Below are positions 50,875-58,135 of a DNA stretch of 64,000 bases, piece by piece. The notes beneath the pieces were generated by a model, which did not search any database, was not told where the DNA came from, and saw only the letters and a program-made list of their open reading frames with translations. How positions within the stretch are numbered: the stretch's first letter is position 1; every line of letters starts with the position of its first letter. Source of the stretch: Acidobacteriota bacterium (GTDB lineage Bacteria > Acidobacteriota > Terriglobia > 20CM-2-55-15). The stretch lies in NCBI GenBank assembly GCA_003223875.1, contig QHWY01000100.1:1-64000 (forward strand), read 5' to 3'. The position numbers and the translations under genes are program-made.

Positions 50875-52076
50875 AGGTCAAGACATACAAAACCCGTTCG
50901 CTGCATGAAGGTCTCCAGGATATTAAGCGAGACCTCGGAAGCGAAGCGCTTATCTTGAGCACGCGATCCGTCTCGGTTCGCCCTCCTTTTCGTTTGTTTA
51001 AAAAGCCGGCCTGGGAAATTACCGCAGCGCTCGAGGAAAAGATGGCACCCATAGCGATACCCTCACCCCGCGAAGCGCGAGCCCGACAGGGCGAACTCTC
51101 AATAAATGACACGCCGCGGCTCCTCCCAAAGGGAGAGGCTGCTGCGAAGCAGCCCGTGAGGGTCTCACCTTCAACGACAGCCGCAGCAGTTGCACCGGCC
51201 CGAATTGTTCAAAGAGATCCACGCATGGAAGAGCTGATCGCGGAAATCGGCGATCTGAAAAAATCCCTCCGCTCGTTGACCAAAGCAATTCCGGGGAAGT
51301 CGGAGTCTGGGGGCGGCATGTTTGCCGAGCTTGTGGGCCAAGGCATTGATCACGACTTCGCGGATCATTTGATTGTTACTGCGTCTCGCGGTAATCCCGC
51401 TCCCTCAGAGCAACGCTCCCGCGTGCGCCGGTTGCTGGCCGATCAGTTGATTATCGCCGCTCCGGTAGAACTCTACGCTAAAACGCGGGTCGTCAGCGCA
51501 TTCGTGGGTCCTACCGGAGTGGGAAAGACGACGACGATTGCGAAAATTGCAGGACATGCCGCGATCCGGATGAAAAAGAAAGTAGCGCTGATTTCGACCG
51601 ATACCGTTCGAATCGGCGGGCATGAGCAATTAGCGCGGTTGGGAGAACTGCTTGGTATTCCGACATACGGCTGTGCTGATGTCTCCACGCTGAAGGACTT
51701 GGTAGCTAGCCTCGACGATCGCAATCTGATTCTCATCGATACGCCGGGCTCGAGCCCTTCGGATGTTTCCCGCTTGTCGAAATTGGAGGACGTTATCTCC
51801 GGGGCCGATGCAAAGGTTCATCTCGTGATCAGCGCGACCACTCGGTCCGACGACATTATGAAGATCGTTTCACGCTTCGAGCGTTTTTCCCCGACAAGTG
51901 TGATTTTCACCAAAATCGACGAAACCGATTCGAAGGGACCGCTCACCGGAGATCTGCTGCGCAATGAACTGCCGGTTTCATATCTCACAAACGGCCAGCG
52001 TGTGCCGGAGGATCTCGTCCTTCCGAGCGCCGATGAATTGGCCGGATATGTTTTGCCTCTGGAGGCCGTGATATGA
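50871..52076 (+). CDS. flhF: Flagellar GTPase FlhF
   Basis: SRP-family GTPase that sets flagellar number and pole. 401 residues: N-terminal B domain, then NG domain with GPTGVGKTTTIAKI (near residue 211), DTVRIGGHEQLARLGELLG, LIDTPGSSPSD and FTKIDETDSKG. Residues about 63-98 are encoded by a 105-bp palindromic repeat inserted in frame, in the poorly conserved linker. The partner flhG is not found; fliA follows with a 4-base overlap. Confidence 0.93.
   Translation: MKVKTYKTRSLHEGLQDIKRDLGSEALILSTRSVSVRPPFRLFKKPAWEITAALEEKMAPIAIPSPREARARQGELSINDTPRLLPKGEAAAKQPVRVSPSTTAAAVAPARIVQRDPRMEELIAEIGDLKKSLRSLTKAIPGKSESGGGMFAELVGQGIDHDFADHLIVTASRGNPAPSEQRSRVRRLLADQLIIAAPVELYAKTRVVSAFVGPTGVGKTTTIAKIAGHAAIRMKKKVALISTDTVRIGGHEQLARLGELLGIPTYGCADVSTLKDLVASLDDRNLILIDTPGSSPSDVSRLSKLEDVISGADAKVHLVISATTRSDDIMKIVSRFERFSPTSVIFTKIDETDSKGPLTGDLLRNELPVSYLTNGQRVPEDLVLPSADELAGYVLPLEAVI
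51059..51163. repeat. 105-bp palindromic repeat in frame inside flhF
   Basis: Outer arms ACCCTCAC (51059-51066) and GTGAGGGT (51156-51163) enclose smaller hairpins (CTCCCAAAGGGAG type; GCTGCTGCGAAGCAGC). 105 is a multiple of three and the segment has no stop, so it adds 35 residues (about 63-98) to FlhF. Bases 51070-51089 match 22503-22522 at 19 of 20. Confidence 0.75.
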
Positions 52077-52816
52077 CGCCTGCCGAAAGAGATGCACTGA
52101 TCAACGAAACGCTTCCGCTGATCAAACACATTGCCCACCGTGTAGCCACCCGGCTGCCGAGCAATATCGAAATGAGAGATCTGATCAATGCCGGAGTTCT
52201 TGGCTTGATGGACGCGATCGAAAAATTCGAGCCCGAACGGAACGTGAAGTTCAAAACCTATGCTGAAGTCCGGATTCGCGGCGCTATCCTCGACAGCTTG
52301 CGAGATCTGGATTGGGCTCCGCGTTCGCTTCGCAAAAAGAGCAAGGATCTCGAAAAGATCTATTCCGACCTGAGCCAGAAGCTCGGACGCCCCGCTACGG
52401 ATGAAGAAATATCGGAGGCAATGGGCGAGGATATCGAAGACTTTCATGCGCTCGTCGACCAGTTGCACGGTCTGACGATCGGTTCCTTCGAAAACCTCAG
52501 CGATAGCGACGACAGCGAAAGCTACATCAACTACTATCCTGACGACGGCAGCAACGACCCGTACGCGAAATTCGAATCGAATGAATTGACCCGGCTGCTG
52601 GCAGGAGCGATCGACGAGCTGCCCGAAAAGGAGCGGCTCGTTCTGTCTCTTTACTACTACGAAGAATTCACCATGAAAGAAATTGGCGCGCTGCTCGGCG
52701 TAAACGAGTCGCGCGTCTCTCAACTTCATACGAAAGCGACCCTGCGGCTTCGTGGAAGGCTTGCGAAGCTTGTTCCTGATGTCGACTCCATGCTTCGGAC
52801 CTCTGTTACCGGATAA
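52073..52816 (+). CDS. fliA: Flagellar sigma factor sigma-28
   Basis: 247 residues. Sigma-2 region with HIAHRVATRLPSNIEMRDLINAGVLGLMDAIEKF in part, region 3 (LGRPATDEEISEAMGEDIEDF) and region 4 (LPEKERLVLSLYYYEEFTMKEIGALLGV). Directs late flagellar promoters, held in check by FlgM. Its anti-sigma gene is intact at 56011. Overlaps flhF by 4 bases. No typical sigma-28 target gene (fliC) is in the window. Confidence 0.95.
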   Translation: MTPAERDALINETLPLIKHIAHRVATRLPSNIEMRDLINAGVLGLMDAIEKFEPERNVKFKTYAEVRIRGAILDSLRDLDWAPRSLRKKSKDLEKIYSDLSQKLGRPATDEEISEAMGEDIEDFHALVDQLHGLTIGSFENLSDSDDSESYINYYPDDGSNDPYAKFESNELTRLLAGAIDELPEKERLVLSLYYYEEFTMKEIGALLGVNESRVSQLHTKATLRLRGRLAKLVPDVDSMLRTSVTG

Positions 52817-52822
52817 CATCGA

Positions 52823-53731
52823 ATGGCTGAAAGAAAAATTCTCAAATACAACTTCAAAAGGCCCGATCGTATTTCGAAGAACCAGGTCCGATCCTTACAT
52901 TTTGTGCTAGACCGCTTCGCCCGGAATTTTTCCTCGTCGGTGTCCGCGTACATGCGGGCCGTCGTCGAGATCAACCTTGAAAACATTGCACAGACCAGCT
53001 ACGCCGAGTTCCTCGACACAGTGCCGGATCCGACCTGCTATTCGGGGATTTCTTTGAAGCCCCTGGACGGTGTAGCCGCCATCGAGATCGGTCCTACACT
53101 TGTGTTTCCGATGATCGACAGGCTTTTGGGCGGTGCCGGCCGCCCGATGACGAACCCGCGCCCGATGACGGAGATCGAACAAAGCATCATGCAGAATGTG
53201 TTGCGGCTGCTCGTCGATAACCTGAGAGAAAGCTGGCGTCCGGTGTATGCGATTGAATTCAGTCTTACCTCAACGGAAACACATCCCCACATGGTTCAAG
53301 TAACGTCGCCGAACGAGATGGTGATCCACTTTCAGTTCCAGGCGCGGATGAAAGAGACCATCGGCAAAATTCACCTCGTCATACCGACCTTGGGGCTCGA
53401 ACCGATCATGCACGTATTCGATCAGGAAGAGGATAGCCATCGAAAAATTGTTCAGGATGGAACATTGCTGCATCTGCTGCGGCACATTCCTGTCCAGGTG
53501 AGCATCGAAACCCCTGAGACATCGTTTTCCATGGAATCGTTGGTGTCTCTGCAAGTAGGCGACACGCTGGTGCTGGATCAGCAGGAAAAGTGGCCCGTCA
53601 TGATCAAGGTCAACGGCAAGAATAAGCTGCATGCAAAAGCGCAAATGGACGCGACGCGAAAGACTTTCGTTATCACTAGACACGTACGATCGACAAGAGA
53701 GGAGCCGATGAATGGACACATCGCTGAATAA
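52823..53731 (+). CDS. fliM: Flagellar motor switch protein FliM lacking the CheY-binding N-terminus
   Basis: 302 residues against about 330 normally. The sequence begins at the equivalent of the middle domain (YNFKRPDRISKNQVRSLHFVLDRFARNF), so the conserved LSQxEIDALL peptide and the linker that bind phospho-CheY are missing. The middle CheC-like domain (LVFPMIDRLLGGAGRPMT, LTEIEQ-type MTEIEQSIMQNVL) and C-terminal FliN-like domain are intact. Start at the ATG at 52823, 6 bases after fliA; no in-frame upstream start would restore the peptide. Confidence 0.9.
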   Translation: MAERKILKYNFKRPDRISKNQVRSLHFVLDRFARNFSSSVSAYMRAVVEINLENIAQTSYAEFLDTVPDPTCYSGISLKPLDGVAAIEIGPTLVFPMIDRLLGGAGRPMTNPRPMTEIEQSIMQNVLRLLVDNLRESWRPVYAIEFSLTSTETHPHMVQVTSPNEMVIHFQFQARMKETIGKIHLVIPTLGLEPIMHVFDQEEDSHRKIVQDGTLLHLLRHIPVQVSIETPETSFSMESLVSLQVGDTLVLDQQEKWPVMIKVNGKNKLHAKAQMDATRKTFVITRHVRSTREEPMNGHIAE

Positions 53732-54011
53732 CCCCGAGACCGAGGAAAGCACCAATCTCGCCATCCTCATGGACGTGCAGCTTCCGGTTTCCATCCGCTT
53801 CGGTGAAACGGAAATGGTTTTGGAAGAGATCGTGAAGCTCGGCGTTGGATCGGTTATCGAATTGAATTCGGGAATTGATCAACCTGTCGAGCTCGTCGTT
53901 AACAACCGCATTCTGGCTCGCGGAGAAGTCGTCACGATCGACGGATTTTACGGAATACGCATTACGGAGATCACAAGTGTTGGCGAACGATTTAAATCTC
54001 TCAATTCATAA
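53712..54011 (+). CDS. fliN: Flagellar motor switch protein FliN, second paralogue
   Basis: 99 residues: acidic lead (NNPETEESTNLAILMDV) and the FliN core (LPVSIRFGETEMVLEEIVKLGVGSVIELN in part, VNNRILARGEVVTIDGFYGIRI). C-ring base subunit. It overlaps the fliM end by 20 bases. The other paralogue is at 30698-30994. Confidence 0.94.
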   Translation: MDTSLNNPETEESTNLAILMDVQLPVSIRFGETEMVLEEIVKLGVGSVIELNSGIDQPVELVVNNRILARGEVVTIDGFYGIRITEITSVGERFKSLNS

Positions 54012-54375
54012 TCCGATCCTGATCTACTCGTTTCTCGCTGCCTATGGACTGCTGACGGTTTTGATACTCATGTACGTCCATGCCAAATTTCGTGTGGCCG
54101 CGAAAACATTAAAGCTACTTCAGACGGAATGGCAAAACGCGCGGTCAACCCACGCAGGTTTTGTGGGAGCGGCACAGGAACAACTCTCGAAATTAGCTGC
54201 GCCCAAGCCTACCCCGGCTCTAGCGGTACGAAACGCGGGTATGAATTTCGATACGCGAAATCAGGTTGTTGCGATGGCCAAGCGAGGAATCGCGGCTCCC
54301 GAGATTGCCCGATCCTGCGGTCTCAACGAAGGCGAAGTCGAAGTCGTGTTGGGGATGGTTCGGTTACAACGGTGA
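53977..54375 (+). CDS. Small membrane protein, DUF2802/DUF6115-like
   Basis: 132 residues from a GTG at 53977 with GGAG 8 bases upstream; it overlaps fliN by 35 bases. One N-terminal transmembrane helix (ILIYSFLAAYGLLTVLILMYV), a coiled coil (LLQTEWQNARSTHAGF) and a C-terminal helix-turn-helix-like motif (VAMAKRGIAAPEIARSCGLNEGEVEVVLGMV). Proteins of this shape occur in flagellar operons, function unknown. The family link is inferred from layout and motif. Confidence 0.65.
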   Translation: MLANDLNLSIHNPILIYSFLAAYGLLTVLILMYVHAKFRVAAKTLKLLQTEWQNARSTHAGFVGAAQEQLSKLAAPKPTPALAVRNAGMNFDTRNQVVAMAKRGIAAPEIARSCGLNEGEVEVVLGMVRLQR

Positions 54376-54495
54376 TCGGACGGCACTAGGCAAGAATGGC
54401 CGGACTCGTCCGTTCTTACCTATCGGCAGATTCCGGGAGAACTTTAGTTTCAATTGGTTTGAGGGTGGAGACAGGGTTGCACAGGTGGCAATGAT

Positions 54496-54715
54496 ATGAG
54501 CGACGCGTTTATCGACACATATTCAGCGCTCGAAGCGCGCATGAAGATTATCGATAAAGGGTGGATATCTTGAGCGGTCCAACGTAAACGCGATCGATGA
54601 GATGGTTCATCTCATGTCCGCCTATCGCGAGTTTGAAGCAGTCCAGCGCGCAATGAAGATATTAATGACCGACATGAACTCAAAATTGATTCAGGAATTG
54701 GGAAAACTTAGTTAA
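54496..54715 (+). pseudogene. flgF: flgF remnant: both ends, interior deleted
   Basis: An ATG at 54496 starts MSDAFIDTYSALEARMKIID, the FlgF/rod N-terminus. At 54558 the frame shifts and, in another frame, GYLERSNVNAIDEMVHLMSAYR and MKILMTDMNSKL end at TAA 54713-54715, the FlgF C-terminal D0 helix. About 170 of roughly 245 codons are missing and the join is out of frame, so the read frame stops after 25 codons (TGA at 54571). Confidence 0.8.
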
Positions 54716-54738
54716 CCGAGTAAGGAGAGCTGCGAGCT

Positions 54739-55560
54739 TTGTACACGGCGGCGAGGGGAATGCAGGCGCAGCAGATCAACATCGACACGATTGCGAACAA
54801 CATCGCAAATGTGAACACAACGGGCTTTAAACAGGGCAGGGCTGAATTCCAGGATTTGCTTTATCAAAACATTCGCCCCGCAGGTACGGCATCGTCTTGG
54901 CTTTGCACAAAAAATACATCGTGAGCGCTCATAGAGCGCCCCTACAGTTGCGCACCCCAAGCTGTAGGGGCGGTCTATGACCGCCCAGGATTTTTTGTGC
55001 AAAGCCCATCGTCTTCATCGACGGAATATCCCGTTGGACTACAGCTGGGATTAGGCACGAGACCGGTGGCCACAGACCGCATTCTGCGCCAGGGAGATTT
55101 CCGCCAGACCGGCAACCCGCTGGACCTCGTCATTGATGTCACACTTTCGTCAATCGGCGACGCCACGAGTTTGCAGGGTGGCATCCTGCTTCAAACACCG
55201 CTAATTGGCCCGGATGGAATCGTTTATGCCTTGGTGCAGGGGTCCCTTGTGATTGGGGGCTTCGCTGCCGGCAATGCCAGCACGGGCGTTACTGTCAATC
55301 ATCCGACAGTCGGCCGGATTCCAAATGGGGCGAATGTCGAGCGAGCCGTCGCTGCGGGTATGCCGCAAACCATTGACGTACTGGAAATAGAGCTCGATCG
55401 CGCGGACTCTACGCCGATCAAACGGGCCACCGATGCGCTAAACACCACCTTTGGCGGACCGATTGCAACTCCCATCGACGGCCGATCCATCCGGCTTCAA
55501 GTACCGCCGGACTACCGGCAGCGGCCGATTGATTTACAAGCAGAACTCGAGATTTTATGA
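54739..55560 (+). pseudogene. flgG: flgG-flgI fusion remnant, split by a 108-bp element
   Basis: Reading from TTG at 54739 (or a CTG at 54730; AAGGAG lies at 54722): [39 protein letters not shown] and RQGDFRQTGNPLDL are FlgG. From there the chain becomes FlgI (IDVTLSSIGDATSLQGGILL, PNGANVERAVAAG), then joins after QRPID to LQAELEIL and TGA, the FlgI extreme C-terminus. So flgG body, flgA, flgH and flgI N-terminus are lost, and a second loss lies inside flgI. The 108-bp element (54899-55006) adds a TGA; removing it with one 9-bp duplication restores an open frame. Confidence 0.82.
54899..55006. mobile_element. 108-bp palindromic MITE-like element, copy 2, inside flgG
   Basis: Reverse complement of copy 1 at 48250-48357 with two differences. 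Flanked by a 9-bp direct duplication CATCGTCTT (54890-54898 and 55007-55015). Insertion plus duplication is 117 bp, a multiple of three, but the element carries a stop in this frame. Near-identity to copy 1 points to recent movement. Confidence 0.9.
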
Positions 55561-55967
55561 TTCCTGACATCACCAACATTACAAACCTTGGCGCGAAGAC
55601 GGAGCCGAAAGCAGTAGCCGCGAAAGTCCAAGGTATGTTTCTGGAAGTGATACTCAAGACGATGGAAGACAGCGTGGACGCAGAAGGCGGATTGTTTGGA
55701 AGCAGCGCAAGCTCGGATATTTATCGAGGCATGCTCAGAGAGCACCTTGCGGACGCTCTCGCGCGGCAAATGAACAGTCCATTGAAGGGTGGTTTCGGCA
55801 ACACAGTTGTTATCGAAACGCAGGACGGCCGTAAGATGTTGTACGGCCATAATAATCATAACTTTGTCCAGGTGGGTGACTGGGTATCTCGCGGCGATAC
55901 CATAGCCGAAGTGGGATCCACCGGACGAGCAACCGGGCCGCATGTGCATTTTGAAGTAAAGTTTTAA
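55557..55967 (+). CDS. flgJ: FlgJ-like rod-binding domain fused to truncated M23 peptidase
   Basis: 136 residues. Residues 1-75 are the FlgJ/rod-binding domain (AAKVQGMFLEVILKTMED, DIYRGMLREHLADALARQM). From about 78 the chain is the second half of an M23/LytM domain (GFGNTVVIETQDGRKMLYGH, VGSTGRATGPHVHFEVKF). The HxxxD zinc-binding half of the peptidase and the usual linker are missing, so only the HxH end remains and the enzyme should be inactive. The ATG overlaps the flgI stop. The frame is open; still expressed or not cannot be told. Confidence 0.78.
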   Translation: MIPDITNITNLGAKTEPKAVAAKVQGMFLEVILKTMEDSVDAEGGLFGSSASSDIYRGMLREHLADALARQMNSPLKGGFGNTVVIETQDGRKMLYGHNNHNFVQVGDWVSRGDTIAEVGSTGRATGPHVHFEVKF

Positions 55968-56010
55968 TGAGCCCCCGCCGATAATGGTTGGATAGGGGGA
56001 GAGACTCTAG

Positions 56011-56295
56011 ATGAGTATTGACCGAGTTAACATCAGCAACGCGGGCATCGATCGGGCACAAGGAACACAGCCCAATGATCCGACGCGCAATTCTGGTAAG
56101 GATCGAAACGTCCCCGCTGGTTCAGATTCCGTCGCACTGTCTTCCAAGGCGAAGGAACTGGATCGGTTGGCGAACGCTATCGATCAATCCCGTGCCGAAC
56201 GCCTCGATGAAGTTCGCGAGGCGTTGGAATCGGGTACTTACCGGGTATCCGCCAGGGATCTTGCCCAAAAGCTGATCGACACGAATAAAAAATGA
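56011..56295 (+). CDS. flgM: Anti-sigma-28 factor FlgM
   Basis: 94 residues. The unordered N-terminus (DRVNISNAGIDRAQGTQ) is followed by a conserved sigma-binding C-terminal half (DSVALSSKAKELDRLANAI, REALESGTYRVSARDLAQKL). FlgM holds FliA until the hook is complete and is then exported. With rod and hook genes broken, FlgM should stay inside and keep sigma-28 off. Intact. Confidence 0.9.
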   Translation: MSIDRVNISNAGIDRAQGTQPNDPTRNSGKDRNVPAGSDSVALSSKAKELDRLANAIDQSRAERLDEVREALESGTYRVSARDLAQKLIDTNKK

Positions 56296-56299
56296 TTCA

Positions 56300-56356
56300 G
56301 GGGGCGCAGACCTGAACTCCTGAATTCTCGAATTCGGGAGTTCAGGTGTGCGCCCC
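56300..56356. repeat. 57-bp hairpin between flgM and flgN
   Basis: Arms of 26 bases (56301-56326 and 56331-56356) pair with two mismatches; the left arm begins GGGGCGCAGACCTGAAC. The flgN ribosome binding site AGGAG follows immediately (56357-56361), so folding may affect flgN translation or end the upstream transcript. Confidence 0.75.
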
Positions 56357-56369
56357 AGGAGAAAGTCCC

Positions 56370-56684
56370 ATGGACGGGCTCGTAGAAGAACTATTGCGCT
56401 TGGAGAGCGCAAAACACAAAGCACTCGTCGAGATCGACGCCCCCGCTTACGACGCTACTGTTCGTGCTCAGTTGCGCCTGGTTTCGGCATCTAAAAAAAC
56501 CCCGGGCAAACTGGCCAACGTCGAGAGGCTTCTTGCTCTTTCTCAGCTAATCACTCTTAATTCCCGGTTACTGCAAAACCTCATATCGACTACCCCGTGG
56601 TTCGCCTTTAGCAAAAACGCTTACAACGCCAAAGACAGGGTTTCAGCGGCCGCAGCTTCACGCCGGATTTCAGTCGGGGCATAG
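56370..56684 (+). CDS. flgN: FlgN-like flagellar export chaperone
   Basis: 104 residues, shorter than the usual 140-150, from the ATG at 56370 (AGGAG 8 bases upstream). All helical: LVEELLRLESAKHKALVE, NVERLLALSQLITLNSRLLQNLI and a polar tail. FlgN escorts FlgK and FlgL to the gate. The assignment leans on position between flgM and flgK. Shortness may reflect loss in the first helix pair. Confidence 0.75.
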   Translation: MDGLVEELLRLESAKHKALVEIDAPAYDATVRAQLRLVSASKKTPGKLANVERLLALSQLITLNSRLLQNLISTTPWFAFSKNAYNAKDRVSAAAASRRISVGA

Positions 56685-56686
56685 TT

Positions 56687-58015
56687 ATGTGGTCGTCGGG
56701 AGCGCTGAGCAGCGCCTTGTCATCATTGATGGCGAACCAACTCGCATTGTCTGTGGCTTCAAACAACATCGCGAACGCAGGCGATCCCGACTACCCGCGA
56801 CGAAGGCTCCTGACCGCTCCTGCCGGTTCTGATGGTGGGTCGCTAGGCATCGGGCGAGGCGTCGATGTCGTTGGCGTCGAGGCCATCCGAAATGACCTTG
56901 TAGAGACTCGTTTGCGGCAAGAAACCGCCGCAAAGTCGGGAGCCGAAACGCTCGCTGAGGGTTTGAAGAACATCGAAAACGTCTTCAATGACGCCAATGG
57001 AAGCGGGCTGCTCGACAGCCTCACGAATTTTTTCAATAGCTTTCAACCGCTTTCGCAGGATCCGAGTTCGCTGAACTTTCGTGAGCAACTGAAACTCAAC
57101 GCCAACGCACTCGTGAACGCATTCCACACCCGCAGCAGCGATCTCACACAAATCAAGAGCAGTGCCGACAAGGCAATCTCTGCAGACCTCGATCAAATCA
57201 ACAGCCTGGCCAAGCAAATACCAGATCTCACGATGGAGATCAAAAGCGAAGATATCACCCACCCCGTACCTGATCTTCGTGACCGCCGCGCAGCTCTTGT
57301 CAAACAACTCTCCACGTACGTCGACATCAACGAAGTTGAATCCGGCACTGACTATCAGATCACGACAAAGAATAATCGGTTGTTGGTCTTCAACAATACG
57401 GCATGGTCGATAACCGCCGCCGATGTCGATTCCAGCATTGGCAAGGGTTCGCTCAGATCGGCGCTCGATATTCGTGACACATACGTTCCGAAATATCTTG
57501 GCGCCCTCGATCAGCTTGCTTACGAAATAACGCAGCGGGTAAACGCGATCCATTCGGCTGGCTATGACTTGAACGGAAATACGAATATTGATTTCTTCGC
57601 GCCCCTAGCTTTGGCTACCGACGCAGCGCGGCTCATCACTCTGGCCCCAGCGGTTGCGGCTGATACTCGAGAAATCGCTGCCTCGACTTATGGAAGCGGT
57701 ACCGAAAACGGCGTGGCTCTCCAACTCGGCAATCTTTTACACGATCCGGTATTCAGCCGCGGTTCCGTTACTGACCAGTATGGAAACCTGATCTACGCCA
57801 TTGGAACCGACAGCAGCAGTGCGCAGTCGAGCGCAACGGAACACGACGGACTGCTTACGCAACTCCAAAACCGACGGCAATCGTTTAGCGGCGTTTCGAT
57901 TGATGAAGAAAGCATGCAGATTCTGCAATTTCAGCGCGCGTACGAAGCTTCGGCGCGAGTCATTCAGGTAGTGGACGAACTTCTGAAGACCACCCTCAAC
58001 ATAGGAGCTGCCTGA
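56687..58015 (+). CDS. flgK: Flagellar hook-associated protein FlgK (HAP1)
   Basis: 442 residues. N-terminal D0 motif LALSVASNNIANAGDPDYPRRR, the coiled-coil D1 region (FNSFQPLSQDPSSLNFREQLKLNANALVNAF in parts) and the C-terminal D0 helix LQFQRAYEASARVIQVVDELLKTTL. Both ends and the middle look complete, in contrast to flgL downstream. FlgK is the hook-filament junction. The stop overlaps the flgL ATG (TGATG). Confidence 0.92.
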   Translation: MWSSGALSSALSSLMANQLALSVASNNIANAGDPDYPRRRLLTAPAGSDGGSLGIGRGVDVVGVEAIRNDLVETRLRQETAAKSGAETLAEGLKNIENVFNDANGSGLLDSLTNFFNSFQPLSQDPSSLNFREQLKLNANALVNAFHTRSSDLTQIKSSADKAISADLDQINSLAKQIPDLTMEIKSEDITHPVPDLRDRRAALVKQLSTYVDINEVESGTDYQITTKNNRLLVFNNTAWSITAADVDSSIGKGSLRSALDIRDTYVPKYLGALDQLAYEITQRVNAIHSAGYDLNGNTNIDFFAPLALATDAARLITLAPAVAADTREIAASTYGSGTENGVALQLGNLLHDPVFSRGSVTDQYGNLIYAIGTDSSSAQSSATEHDGLLTQLQNRRQSFSGVSIDEESMQILQFQRAYEASARVIQVVDELLKTTLNIGAA

Positions 58016-58119
58016 TGAGAGTAACTGAAGGCACGAATTCGCTGAGCTTATTGCGCGACTGCGAAAGTTAGGTTAGCGCGCGAGTCTCGCAGCTGACGAT
58101 CTTAGATTTTTTGAAGTAG
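58015..58119 (+). pseudogene. flgL: flgL remnant: 19 N-terminal and 15 C-terminal codons
   Basis: ATG AGA GTA... reads MRVTEGTNSLSLLRDCES, the FlgL start (type MRVTEnMxxxxLLRDLQ), and stops at TAG 58069-58071. Just beyond, in another frame, VSARVSQLTILDFLK and TAG (58117-58119) is the conserved FlgL C-terminus. About 260 codons between are missing. Start, stop and the overlap with flgK are preserved. Confidence 0.85.
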
Positions 58120-58135
58120 CTCCCAAGGAAGGGAA

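Noticed and set aside
54376-54495. Possible gene remnant (GGDRVAQVAMI resembles a dUTPase motif)
   Set aside because: Only about ten residues match, the frame has no start or other motif, and no dUTPase is expected here. Treated as chance.
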